Source of the DNA: Chlorobium sp.
Lineage (GTDB): Bacteria > Bacteroidota > Chlorobiia > Chlorobiales > Chlorobiaceae
Length of the DNA stretch: 64,000 bases
Assembly: GCA_028277485.1 (NCBI GenBank)
Contig: JANQGE010000030.1
Coordinates: 1 to 64,000 of the forward strand
Direction of reading: 5' to 3'
A model generated the notes under the pieces. The model was not told where the DNA came from. It saw only the letters and a list, made by a program, of their open reading frames with translations, and did not search any database. A program made the position numbers and the translations under genes. Each line of letters opens with the position of its first letter. Within the stretch, counting starts at the first letter, position 1. Below, piece after piece: positions 26,727-35,110 of the stretch.

Positions 26727-28436
26727 TTACTCTAACCTTTTTGCATGTTTGACAAGTTCTGCCGCGACACGCAGAGAGGATTCGGAGTGCTGCCTGCCGC
26801 TGATAAGGTTTGCAACGGCTGCAATGTGTTCTTCATCATTGAGTCGCCTGACATTGCTGATGGTACGGTCATCCCGCACTGTTTTTTCAACCGAGAGGTG
26901 CCGGTCGGCCATCGCGGCTATCTGTGGAAGGTGTGTGATCGATATAATCTGGTGCGTGCATGAAAGGCTTTTGAGGTTTCTGCCGACAGCATCGGCTATC
27001 GATCCGCTTATGCCGGTGTCGATTTCATCGAAAATAAGTATCGGCAGTTGAGTGTTTTTTGCCAGAACGCTTTTCATGGCAAGCATAACTCTTGAAATTT
27101 CTCCTCCCGACGCCGTTTTGGCAAGCGGTTTTGGTGATTCACCGATGTTGGTGGAAATAAGAAACTCGACACGGTCATAGCCGTTCTCGAAGGCGCTGTA
27201 TTGTTTACCGTTAATGCTGATGTCGCCCTCCTCCGAACTTTCATGACTTATCCTGACGGTGAAAACGCAGTGGGGAATACCAAGATTGCCGAGCCCGTGT
27301 GCAATGGCTTCTTCGAGTTTCCTGGCGGTTTTTTTCCGTTCGCCGGATATCCTGGCTGCAACGTCAGAGAGTTTTTCCCTGAGTGAGTTTATTTCCCTGC
27401 TGATGTGCTCGGTCCGCTCGGAAAGGTTGTCTTCCATGGAGAGCTCATCTGCAATTTCTTGTTTGAGATCGATCAGCTCCTCGATGGTTTTGCCGTATTT
27501 TTTTCCGGTTCTTTGCAGCAGCATCTGACGTTCTCTCAACGTTTCGAGATGTTCCGGGTTGAACTCAATGGCCCCGGAGTAATCGCGAACGGTTCGGCTC
27601 AGTTCTTCTACCAGGCTTTTTGCGCTTTCAGCGTCCTCAAGGTGCGGGGAGAAACTCTTGTCAATACCGGCAAGCTGGCCGAGCTGTCGTACGGCTTCGG
27701 CAAGCTGGACAAATGCCGACCGGTCAGCGTCATAGAGCAGTTCGTTGAGGCTGGAACACAAGCCGAATAGTGTTTCGGCATTTTCGAGCAGTGTGGTTTC
27801 TTCTTCGATCTCCAGGTCCTCACCTTTTTTCAGATCAAGTGACTTGAGTTCCTTGAGTTGGTACTCCAGCATGCCACGTTTTTCTTTTAACCGGTTTGCG
27901 GCAGCAGTAAGCCGTTCAAGTTCTTTTCTGCCGTTTTTCAGGTTTTCGTGGACCGTCCGGTAGGATTCAACCGGACCGGTAAGCCTTCCGAATTCGTCAA
28001 GCAGTGAGAGGTGTGTTTCAGGATGCAGGAGCAACTGGTGCTCGTGCTGGCCGTGAAGATCTATAAGAAGGTCTCCTACCTGTTTGAGCACCTGGAGGGT
28101 GCAAGGGGAATCGTTGACAAAACATCTTGACTGTCCTCTTGCGGAAATCTCTCTCCGCAGTATGATCTCTTCATCGGAATCGATACCGGCCTCTTCAAGA
28201 ATGGCTCTGAGCCTTTCAGGTTTTTCAGGGACAAGCACGGCTTCAACAATGGCTTTGCTGCTGCCGGAGCGGACAAGGTCGGTGCTGGCCCTGATGCCGA
28301 GTATCTGGTTCAGGGCGCCTATCAGGATGGATTTCCCTGCCCCGGTTTCGCCGGTGATAATGGTCAGTCCCCCGGAAAACTCGACGGAAAGCTCTTCGAT
28401 CAGGGCAAAGTTTTTGATGTAAAGGTTGGTCAGCAT
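26727..28436 (-). CDS. recN: DNA repair protein RecN
   Basis: RecN is an SMC-like ATPase that holds broken DNA ends together. From ATG 28436 (MLTNLYIKNFALIEELSVEF) the 569-residue protein has Walker A GETGAGKSILIGAL, a long coiled-coil middle (about 160-370), and the C-terminal signature KTASGGEISRVMLAMK, Walker B LPILIFDEIDTGISG and SITHLPQIAAMADRH. An upstream in-frame start at 28466 is less likely. The gene lies between dapA and the lamin-tail protein on the same strand. Confidence 0.95.
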   Translation of the reverse strand: MLTNLYIKNFALIEELSVEFSGGLTIITGETGAGKSILIGALNQILGIRASTDLVRSGSSKAIVEAVLVPEKPERLRAILEEAGIDSDEEIILRREISARGQSRCFVNDSPCTLQVLKQVGDLLIDLHGQHEHQLLLHPETHLSLLDEFGRLTGPVESYRTVHENLKNGRKELERLTAAANRLKEKRGMLEYQLKELKSLDLKKGEDLEIEEETTLLENAETLFGLCSSLNELLYDADRSAFVQLAEAVRQLGQLAGIDKSFSPHLEDAESAKSLVEELSRTVRDYSGAIEFNPEHLETLRERQMLLQRTGKKYGKTIEELIDLKQEIADELSMEDNLSERTEHISREINSLREKLSDVAARISGERKKTARKLEEAIAHGLGNLGIPHCVFTVRISHESSEEGDISINGKQYSAFENGYDRVEFLISTNIGESPKPLAKTASGGEISRVMLAMKSVLAKNTQLPILIFDEIDTGISGSIADAVGRNLKSLSCTHQIISITHLPQIAAMADRHLSVEKTVRDDRTISNVRRLNDEEHIAAVANLISGRQHSESSLRVAAELVKHAKRLE

Positions 28437-28475
28437 AGGGAAAAGATACAGTTTCGCCCCGATCAATAAAAAGCC

Positions 28476-29486
28476 TCATCGTACAAGCGCCACGTTTTCT
28501 TCAAACCTGACCGTTCCGCTGAGTGTGTTGCCCGACAGGTTGATCCTCACCAGATAGATGCCGGAAAGAGCAGGGTTGCCGTCATCAGTTAAACCGTTCC
28601 AGCCGAGGCTTCCCTCGGGGCCCGCCGGAACTCCTTCGGCAAGCTTTCTGACAACTTTTCCGCTGCTGTCATATATGGTTGCCGCTATCTGGTAAGCCCC
28701 GGCAGGAAAGTTGTAGTGTATAACCGTGTTTTCCCCGCTGCCGTCAAGGCCTGGAGAAAACGTCTTCGGATCTACTCTCAAAGAGGGTGGCTGTTCGAGA
28801 CGGTTTTCAGGCAGGTATATGCTGTTTTTTCTGCCTGGTGTGCCCCCATATGCGGTATTCATAGAGGAAGACCAGCTTGAAGGGGGATTGGATGCCAGTT
28901 GATCGTTAAACTTTTCCAGCGAACGTCCCTTGGTTTTTTTCACGTAGGGATTATGCCATGAGCTGCTGTATGACACGGAATCGATAACCGTTCCGGCCAT
29001 ATCTTTCAGTGTAACGCAATCAACGTCGTTGTTCAGTGAAAACGTTTTGCGTTGAACGATAAAAATTTTCACGGCGGTATCACCGGAAAGATAGTTGTAA
29101 TAGTTCACAAGCCTTGAAGAAGCGCGGTCGGGAGTCTTCTCCGGCACAATGACTCCGTACTGGCCGGGAGCGAGCAGGTTGTCTGCTGACGGATCTTCGG
29201 CAAAATAGTAGGAATACCTTCTGCCGGCCGGGGTAGGGCAATCCTGGATATACCATCCGCGGAGATCGACTGCTTCAGTTCCCGGATTATAGATTTCCAC
29301 GAAATCCGGCTGGTCCGGAATCCCGTCGTCTTTTTTCTGTAAAGGATCAAACAGAATCTCGTTGATGACCGGCAGATGTCTCCGTTCGATGTTTAGCGAT
29401 ATACCGGTAAATGATGTTTCATCGGTAGCTGCCCAACATGATGACAAAAAAAACGTAATTGAGAAAACAGCAAAAAAAAGCCGCAT
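28476..29486 (-). CDS. secreted lamin-tail-domain protein with FlgD-like C-terminus
   Basis: The 336-residue protein starts with a signal peptide (MRLFFAVFSITFFLSSCWA; the SSC could be a lipobox). A lamin-tail domain follows (about 38-190): INEILFDPL, PDFVEIYNPG and VDLRGWYIQD are its usual opening. The C-terminal 100 residues form a FlgD/Ig-like module with IYDSSGKVVRKL and LGWNGLTDDGNPALSGIYLV. The combination is found in secreted or surface proteins of Bacteroidetes and Chlorobi; the role is not known. It lies upstream of recN with a gap of 39 bp. Confidence 0.75.
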   Translation of the reverse strand: MRLFFAVFSITFFLSSCWAATDETSFTGISLNIERRHLPVINEILFDPLQKKDDGIPDQPDFVEIYNPGTEAVDLRGWYIQDCPTPAGRRYSYYFAEDPSADNLLAPGQYGVIVPEKTPDRASSRLVNYYNYLSGDTAVKIFIVQRKTFSLNNDVDCVTLKDMAGTVIDSVSYSSSWHNPYVKKTKGRSLEKFNDQLASNPPSSWSSSMNTAYGGTPGRKNSIYLPENRLEQPPSLRVDPKTFSPGLDGSGENTVIHYNFPAGAYQIAATIYDSSGKVVRKLAEGVPAGPEGSLGWNGLTDDGNPALSGIYLVRINLSGNTLSGTVRFEENVALVR

Positions 29487-29636
29487 GACTTTACATGTTT
29501 AGAAGTTCTGTATATGCATTGATAAACAGGTCGCCGTGGACCTCCCCCGATGCATCGGGAGAGACACCGACCCGGAGGTATGTTTCAGGATTGTAACGGC
29601 TTACAATGGGAACCCCCGATTGTAGACAAATCGGAG

Positions 29637-29710
29637 ATCGGCGTCGCTGTCGGAATCGAAGAGTATTGCTATGGTAGCCCGTTAACTCAGTGGCAGCGCC
29701 AGTTAAAGGG
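29637..29710. repeat. dispersed repeat with GAATCGAAGAGTATTGCTAT
   Basis: The segment GAATCGAAGAGTATTGCTAT (29654 onward), then AGCCCGTTAACTC and GGCAGCGCCAGTTA, recurs in related form at about 54885-54945. The gap 29487-29636 also holds CCCCCGATGCATCGGGAG, a palindrome. No gene is seen in 29487-29715. Confidence 0.55.
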
Positions 29711-29715
29711 TATCT

Positions 29716-29922
29716 CTAATTGGAGGAAGATTCCTTGTCTTTCTTTAAGGGGGTATCTTCCGCAGCTTTATTGAATTCGTCTTCGATCTCTGATTGGGCT
29801 TTTTTGAACTCTTTCATGCCTTTACCGAGACCTTTTGCGAGTTCCGGTAGTTTTTTTGCACCGAACAAAAGCAGTACGATAAGCAGTATTAGTATAAGCT
29901 CCTGGCCGCCAATCCCAAACAT
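29716..29922 (-). CDS. tatA: Sec-independent protein translocase TatA/TatE
   Basis: The 68-residue protein has the TatA layout: a short N-terminal membrane helix (GGQELILILLIVLLLFGAKK), the hinge FGAKKLPELAKGLGKG, an amphipathic helix (MKEFKKAQSEIEDEFNKA) and a charged tail. TatA forms the pore for folded proteins. tatB and tatC are not next to it. Confidence 0.93.
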   Translation of the reverse strand: MFGIGGQELILILLIVLLLFGAKKLPELAKGLGKGMKEFKKAQSEIEDEFNKAAEDTPLKKDKESSSN

Positions 29923-30029
29923 TGCAGGTCCTCCGGAAGGTTGAATCTCGTAATGATGTACAATCTTGATAGTTTATATAATCAATACACGGGCTTTAAA
30001 CAAGGTTTTTTGTTTTTTCGACCATATGC

Positions 30030-30680
30030 TCATGTAGTTATGTCATAAGTTGCAATGACAGTCTCGCCCGCCGAGGTTTTCTGTCCTTCTGAAACGGTAA
30101 GCCGGGTGCCGGCAGGAATAACGATATCCAGACGCGACCCGAATGTAATCATACCAAACCTGCTTCCTGCCTGTACCGTATCGCCGGTCTGGAGGCTGCA
30201 AACTATCCGGCGCGCGATGAATCCTGCTACCTGAGTAAAAAATATACGGATGTCGCTGTTTTCCATACCGATTTCCATTCTCTCGTTATCGGTCATGCTG
30301 TTATGATCGAATGCCATGAGGAATTTTCCCGGATGGTAGGACAGGTGTATTACCGTGCCGCTTAGAGGTACCCTGTTGACATGGACATTAAAAAGTGACA
30401 TGAAAATGCTGACGAGCGTTGAGTCAGGGCCGGTAAAGGGATGGATGATCTTTTTGATCAATATTATCCTGCCGTCTGCGGGAGCAAGAATGGCACCTCG
30501 CTCCTGAGGTGTTATGCGTGCAGGATTCCGAAAAAAAAAGAGGGTGAACAGAAAAAAAACGGCAGCGGCTGCGGGCAGCAGAATTTTGAAAACTCCGGAA
30601 GTCAGCAATCCTGCAGCGGCAAGAAGCGCGCAGAGAAGAAAGGTTTTGGCTAATGTGCTGCGACCGTATGGGGATAGCAT
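30030..30680 (-). CDS. psd: phosphatidylserine decarboxylase proenzyme
   Basis: The 216-residue protein belongs to the short PSD-A group, which makes phosphatidylethanolamine and processes itself into two chains. The N-terminal part has two membrane helices (LLCALLAAAGLLTSGVFKIL). SIFMSLFNVHVNRVPLSG and YHPGKFLMAFDHNSMTDNER are family motifs. The self-cleavage site is the Gly-Ser in MITFGSRLDI (about residue 181), with Ser becoming the pyruvoyl group. It is upstream of tatA on the same strand. A CDP-diacylglycerol-serine synthase gene is not visible. Confidence 0.93.
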   Translation of the reverse strand: MLSPYGRSTLAKTFLLCALLAAAGLLTSGVFKILLPAAAAVFFLFTLFFFRNPARITPQERGAILAPADGRIILIKKIIHPFTGPDSTLVSIFMSLFNVHVNRVPLSGTVIHLSYHPGKFLMAFDHNSMTDNERMEIGMENSDIRIFFTQVAGFIARRIVCSLQTGDTVQAGSRFGMITFGSRLDIVIPAGTRLTVSEGQKTSAGETVIATYDITT

Positions 30681-30739
30681 GGTTGGGTTGAAGGTTGTTG
30701 AATTGTTGAACGGTATGAGTATTCCGACATGTCAGGAAT

Positions 30740-30860
30740 TCCCGGTTTTCGATACCGATACCGTATCCCGGAAGAGAGGAGATCGGGTTTCGGGATCGAA
30801 AAACAGCGGGATACCCGTCAGCCGCGTTTTAGATATATCGCCTGATAAGATACATTAAAC
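30740..30860. repeat. short ATCGGG-type repeat between psd and tilS
   Basis: CCGGTTTTCGATACCGATAC and GATCGGGTTTCGGGATCGAA belong to the ATCGGG-rich repeat family also seen near 17000 and 55000. No gene is present in this 211-bp gap. Confidence 0.45.
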
Positions 30861-30891
30861 TGACGAACCAACAATTTCAAACGCGGCTCAC

Positions 30892-31908
30892 ATGCCCCGG
30901 GAACTCAACAGCATTGAACGGAAATTTCTTGAACAGCTTACGGTTCGCAGGCTTGTTGTATCCGGAGAGCATGTTCTGGCTGCCGTTTCAGGAGGTCCTG
31001 ACTCCATGGCACTGCTTCACCTGCTTTGTGCGGTCAGGCCGGTGCTGCATTTCAGAGTCAGTGTTGCACACTGCAATTTTCAGTTGAGGGGGGAAGAAAG
31101 TCAGTGCGATGAACGTCATGTTCGCCGTGAAGCGGAAAAACTCGGACTGGAATGTTATGTACGGCAATTTGATACCCGAACAGATTCCAGGGAATGGAAA
31201 CGCTCGATTGAGGAAACGGCGCGTATGGAGCGTTACGGTTATTTCCATGAACTCATCGAGAACCACGGTTTTGACAAGATTGCCACGGGGCATCATGTCA
31301 GTGATAACGCGGAAACAATACTTTTCAATCTTTTCAGAGGCACTTCGATTCCGGGTTTGAAAGGAATTCGTGCATTTCATGGTCATGTTATACGCCCGCT
31401 GTTGTTAATGCGCAAACAGGATATCCTTGGCTACATCGAGGAGAAAGGGATCGGTTACCGTATAGATGCAAGCAACACGGGTGTGGAGCCGGATCGTAAT
31501 TTTATACGGCACAAGGTTATACCCCTCATAGAGGAGCGTTTTGAAAACAAGCTTCTGCCTTCGCTGCAAAGGCTTTCGGAGCATGCCGCAGAACTGGAAG
31601 GGTTTCTTGAACTGCATTTCGAACAGTTAACGCATGATGATGAAGGACTGGTTTTACAGGACAGCAAGCTTTGTGTGAGCTCATTGCTGCGATTAACGGT
31701 TTTCGAACAGAAGGAGCTTTTGAAACGGGCGCTTCAGGATAGCGGCTGCGAGCCCTCTTCAAAGGTGCTGCGGCAGCTTGTTGATCTTCTGCAGACACAG
31801 CCGGGGCGTAAGGTGCATCTTGCCGGCGGGCTTGAGGTGGTATGGAAAGGGAGGTATCTGTTCTTCAGGGGAAAGTCAAAAGCAGAAAGAGAAAAAAGTG
31901 ACGAGTGA
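30892..31908 (+). CDS. tilS: tRNA(Ile)-lysidine synthase
   Basis: TilS modifies C34 of the tRNA-Ile that reads AUA. The 338-residue protein has the PP-loop AAVSGGPDSMALLHLL (about 25-40), RGEESQCDERHVRREAEKLG, and the conserved ATGHHVSDNAETILFNLFRG. The C-terminal part (about 230-338) is shorter than in the full E. coli protein, as in many bacteria. It stands alone on the plus strand. Confidence 0.93.
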   Translation: MPRELNSIERKFLEQLTVRRLVVSGEHVLAAVSGGPDSMALLHLLCAVRPVLHFRVSVAHCNFQLRGEESQCDERHVRREAEKLGLECYVRQFDTRTDSREWKRSIEETARMERYGYFHELIENHGFDKIATGHHVSDNAETILFNLFRGTSIPGLKGIRAFHGHVIRPLLLMRKQDILGYIEEKGIGYRIDASNTGVEPDRNFIRHKVIPLIEERFENKLLPSLQRLSEHAAELEGFLELHFEQLTHDDEGLVLQDSKLCVSSLLRLTVFEQKELLKRALQDSGCEPSSKVLRQLVDLLQTQPGRKVHLAGGLEVVWKGRYLFFRGKSKAEREKSDE

Positions 31909-32036
31909 CAAGAGACGAGAATACAAGAAGGAAGAATCCAGCAAGAGAGGCATGATCGCTGGATAGCGAGATCGCATCCAGGATCATTCCCTGGAACTCA
32001 GAACTGACATTTTGCTGACTGAGGGCTGGAGACTGC
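31880..32036. repeat. GTGACGAGTGACAAG-type repeat after tilS
   Basis: AAAAAAGTGACGAGTGACAA overlaps the tilS stop and GGCTGGAGACTGCTTACTGA lies near 32020. The same short texts occur at 54710-54735 and 62457-62482. No gene is present. Confidence 0.5.
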
Positions 32037-33083
32037 TTACTGATTTTCCTGGCTTTGCGTTTCAGGCTTGAAAAATTCGAGGGGCAGATCGGTTTTCACG
32101 ATAACGGATTCAAGATTCTGCATCACATCGAGTTCTTTCAGCAATGCTTTTGCAGGCTCCGTTGTTCTTGTTCCCGAACTGCTTGAAAGCTTGATAGTCG
32201 CCCAAAGGAATGTCGATGCAAAGTAGGCCGATGTCCGGTTTTGATAGATCCATTCTGTTTGTCCTGTAACGCCGTCATCAAATTTAAGCGACAGTGCAAG
32301 CTGTTTGATGCGGTTCAGGTTGCCGAGAGTTTTCACGTCCTTGTTGCCGGAGGTCAAGCTTTGCAGTGCGCCGAGCGTCCAGTATGTGGAAGAAAGGGTA
32401 AACCAGAAGTGCGACTTGTGAATCGCCTTGTCGATAAGCGCCGCAGTTACCGAGTCCCGTACAAGGAAATTTTTTTCGGGCTCAAGGAACTTCCGCAGCA
32501 GCTGCGGGCTGTTGGCCAGAATAACCTGACGGTCAGCAGGGTGGCACATCCATAGCGTGTCGGAAAGAGAGTAGCATGTTTGATTGCCGACCTCTTCAAT
32601 TGCCTTGCTTTTCCGCCGGAGATAGTCCGGTGTCAGTTTGCCGGAAAACGAGCCCCAAAGGACGCCGAGGTATTTCTGCTTTTTTGTATTCTGATGTTGA
32701 AAAGCAACGAAGAGGGTATCCACGTCGCGAGCGGGGACGATTCCGGTTTCCCGAATTACTTCCTGCAGTTCCTGACCCGACTGCAGCCAGTTCATCTCTT
32801 TCAGGGAGTCGGGAATCACTTCCTGCCAGAAAAGACTTTCCCTGATATCCTTTAATCCGGCATAGATCAGCGCATCGGACGTTCCGGGCAAACGGTCTAT
32901 CACCGATGCCAGTTCAGGGTTCAGCGGTTCGGGTTCGGCTACCGGTTTTGGCCAGTTGACCCATATGAGCTGAGCGACAAGGCCGATGGTGCCTAAAACG
33001 ACCGTGATAAGAAGAAGGTTCGGTTTTTTCTTGGCTTTCTTGTCTCCGGTCTGCTGGCTGGGCTGTTCTGGTCGGGTTTCCAT
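32037..33083 (-). CDS. membrane-anchored protein of unknown function (DUF3352-like)
   Basis: The 348-residue protein has a basic N-terminus (KKAKKKPN), one membrane helix (LLLITVVLGTIGLVAQLIWV) and a large domain on the outer side. The segment LIYAGLKDIRESLFWQEV and the later region around FWFTLSSTYWTLGALQS recall DUF3352-type proteins, but this match is tentative. No catalytic motif is seen. It is 7 bp downstream of rnhA, probably in the same transcript. Confidence 0.65.
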   Translation of the reverse strand: METRPEQPSQQTGDKKAKKKPNLLLITVVLGTIGLVAQLIWVNWPKPVAEPEPLNPELASVIDRLPGTSDALIYAGLKDIRESLFWQEVIPDSLKEMNWLQSGQELQEVIRETGIVPARDVDTLFVAFQHQNTKKQKYLGVLWGSFSGKLTPDYLRRKSKAIEEVGNQTCYSLSDTLWMCHPADRQVILANSPQLLRKFLEPEKNFLVRDSVTAALIDKAIHKSHFWFTLSSTYWTLGALQSLTSGNKDVKTLGNLNRIKQLALSLKFDDGVTGQTEWIYQNRTSAYFASTFLWATIKLSSSSGTRTTEPAKALLKELDVMQNLESVIVKTDLPLEFFKPETQSQENQ

Positions 33084-33090
33084 TCAGGCT

Positions 33091-33531
33091 TTAACTGTTG
33101 TTCTGAATCGCTTTCCGGGCAAGATAGTCACAGCGATTGTTGTACTCATTATCGCTGTGTCCTTTAACCTTATGAAAGGCTATGCTGTGCAATCTAATCA
33201 ACTCGAGGATTTTTTTCCAGAGGTCAATGTTCTCAACCGGTTTTTTTGCCGATGTCTTCCAATTGTTTGCTGTCCAACGTTTCAGCCATTGTTGGTTGAT
33301 CGCATTTACAAGGTAGCTCGAATCGCTGTAAAGATCTACATCACAAGGCTCCTTTAAAGCTTCCAGGGCTTTAATAGCCGCCATGAGCTCCATTCTGTTG
33401 TTTGTCGTGAAAGGGGAGAACCCGGATATTTCACGCCGGGCATTGCCGGACATGAGCAGCGCCCCCCATCCGCCCTTTCCCGGATTACCGCTGCATGCAC
33501 CGTCGGTATATATGGTTACTTTCTTGAGCAT
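33091..33531 (-). CDS. rnhA: ribonuclease HI
   Basis: RNase HI removes RNA from RNA-DNA hybrids. The 146-residue protein has all catalytic residues at the canonical places: D10 in YTDGACSGNPGKGGWG, E48 in NNRMELMAAI, D70 in LYSDSSYLVNAI, and D135 in NNRCDYLARKA with the flexible HSDNEYNN loop before it. The long basic KRWTANNWKTSAKKPVEN handle region is present. It shares a transcript with the membrane-anchored gene downstream. Confidence 0.97.
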   Translation of the reverse strand: MLKKVTIYTDGACSGNPGKGGWGALLMSGNARREISGFSPFTTNNRMELMAAIKALEALKEPCDVDLYSDSSYLVNAINQQWLKRWTANNWKTSAKKPVENIDLWKKILELIRLHSIAFHKVKGHSDNEYNNRCDYLARKAIQNNS

Positions 33532-33571
33532 CAGGGTTGTTCTCTTTCAACGACTCTACTTTTCCGCAGAC

Positions 33572-33608
33572 AAAAAAGGCTCAACGATGAACAAGTTGAG
33601 CCTTTAAA
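33572..33608 (-). terminator. rho-independent terminator downstream of rpmB
   Basis: AAAGGCTCAAC / GTTGAGCCTTT is a perfect 11-bp stem. On the minus strand it is followed by TTTTTT, so it ends transcription coming from bchG-rpmB before rnhA. Confidence 0.88.
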
Positions 33609-33625
33609 ACAGTATGAAGCACTTT

Positions 33626-33745
33626 AGGGCACCTCTATTTATTTATTCCACGCTTCAATTGCTTCGTTGATCGGATAAAAAAGGGTTTCTGCGCTCCGTT
33701 CGCCTTGCACTTGAACCGCTCATGACAATAAATAGACGTGCCCTT
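33626..33745 (+). repeat. dispersed GGGCACCTCTA element, short form
   Basis: It begins AGGGCACCTCTATTTATTTA and ends AATAAATAGACGTGCCCTTT. The inside is the short variant: GATCGGATAAAAAAGGGTTT, CTGCGCTCCGTTCGCC, TTGCACTTGAACCGCTCATG, without the CATGTACTCTATGTACA core. It lies between rpmB and its terminator. Confidence 0.87.
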
Positions 33746-33760
33746 TATTGTCCTGGGAGG

Positions 33761-33979
33761 CTACTTGATCAGTTTCGCAAGTTCGCCGGTACCGGTTTTT
33801 GACATGATTTTCATTGCTTTGGCGGAAACGCGCACCTTTACCCAGCGTTTTTCCTCTTCAACCCAGATTCTTTTCGTATGAAGATTCGGTTCGAAACGTT
33901 TGCGGCGATGGTTGTTCGCGTGTGATACGCTGTTTCCGTATTTGGGCCGCTTTCCAGTCAGTATGCAGACTTTTGACAT
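33761..33979 (-). CDS. rpmB: 50S ribosomal protein L28
   Basis: The 72-residue protein from ATG 33979 (MSKVCILTGKRPKYGNSVSH) is a complete L28: ANNHRRKRFEPNLHTKRIWV and the C-terminal KIMSKTGTGELAKLIK are typical. The longer frame reaching 34078 overlaps bchG and is not family sequence. L33, often a neighbour elsewhere, is absent here. Confidence 0.96.
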   Translation of the reverse strand: MSKVCILTGKRPKYGNSVSHANNHRRKRFEPNLHTKRIWVEEEKRWVKVRVSAKAMKIMSKTGTGELAKLIK

Positions 33980-34055
33980 GATTGCTTTTTTCTCGTTGTG
34001 AAAATGAAGGCGAATATAGCAATTCTTTTGGAAAGTAAAAAAGTCTGGCAAGGAA

Positions 34056-35048
34056 TCACGGCCTGATGCCCACAGCACAAACCATCATGGAAAGCACATA
34101 GAGCAGGGTACCGAAAGCATTGTACCAGACAGCTTTCTCTTTTGGATTATTGATCAGTGTTTTCTGCATTGGAATCTGGAAGGCAAACAGCAGAATTGCT
34201 ATGCCCGACATCATGTATGCTGATCTTGCGAGCAGGATTCCTATGGCGGCCAGCTGTGCAACATCCATGATCACGGAAGCCAGTATGGCGGCTTTTTTCT
34301 CTCCGAGCTGCACGGGTATCGATGCAACCTTGCTGATGTTGTCGCCTACAACCGATTTGAAGTCGTTAAGCGTCATGATGCCGTGGGCGCCGATGGAAAA
34401 TATGATAGCCAGTGCAATCGATTCTGATGATGGAATTCCCTGTGTTATGGCAAAGCTTCCCGTAAGCCACGCTACGCCTTCGTAAGCAAACCCTACAATC
34501 AGGTTCCCGAACCAGCCGTTTCTCTTGGCGCGTATGGGCGGCCCTGAATATGCATGAGACATGAGCACGCCGACAAAGGCGATTGCCATGACATAGGGAT
34601 GGATCGACCAGGCAACAAGGAATCCTATTATGATAAGACTGAAAGTAATGATCCAGCTTGCCTGCTTTGATATTTTCCCGGATGGAATTGGACGGTCAGG
34701 TTCATTGATTGCATCCACTTCACGGTCAAAGTAGTCGTTCATTGTCTGTGACATGGCGCACATCAGGGGGCCTGCAAGGATGATACCCAGCAGCAGGACC
34801 GACCAGTTAGACACGATGTCCTCGCCGGTCGAGACAACACCGCAGGCAAAAGCCCACATGGGGGGAAACCATGTGACCGGCTTCATCAGCGGCAGTATTG
34901 CCGCCGGTTGCAGTTTGAAACCCGGTTTATTGACGTTTTCAAGAGCCCGCTGTATTGCCTTTTCCCTTGCGGTACCTACTCCGGATGAAAGCAGTTGGGA
35001 TTGCAAGCTCTGCATCAGGTCGGTATTGCCCACGTTACGTCCGTTCAT
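34056..35048 (-). CDS. bchG: (bacterio)chlorophyll synthase, UbiA family
   Basis: The 330-residue membrane prenyltransferase attaches the isoprenoid tail to (bacterio)chlorophyllide. About eight to nine helices are seen. The first allylic-diphosphate motif is MNDYFDREVDAINEPDRPIP, the second is MTLNDFKSVVGDN, and LMKPVTWFPPMWAFACGVV is the family's N-terminal signature. Green sulfur bacteria have three paralogues (BchG, BchK, ChlG). The chlorophyll synthase-like signature rules out menaquinone prenyltransferases but does not fully separate the three; BchG is my best choice. It lies between trpD and rpmB on the same strand. Confidence 0.78.
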   Translation of the reverse strand: MNGRNVGNTDLMQSLQSQLLSSGVGTAREKAIQRALENVNKPGFKLQPAAILPLMKPVTWFPPMWAFACGVVSTGEDIVSNWSVLLLGIILAGPLMCAMSQTMNDYFDREVDAINEPDRPIPSGKISKQASWIITFSLIIIGFLVAWSIHPYVMAIAFVGVLMSHAYSGPPIRAKRNGWFGNLIVGFAYEGVAWLTGSFAITQGIPSSESIALAIIFSIGAHGIMTLNDFKSVVGDNISKVASIPVQLGEKKAAILASVIMDVAQLAAIGILLARSAYMMSGIAILLFAFQIPMQKTLINNPKEKAVWYNAFGTLLYVLSMMVCAVGIRP

Positions 35049-35110
35049 GGTTTACTGATTCAGGAAACAAAGCAACAATTATACGAGTTTTTCTGCAGAA
35101 ATGTAAGCCT

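Noticed and set aside
29680..29710. tRNA-like text (CCCGTTAACTCAGTGGCAGC)
   Set aside because: It has a D-arm-like look but no acceptor stem, anticodon arm or T-loop; the related copy near 54910 shows that it is a dispersed repeat.
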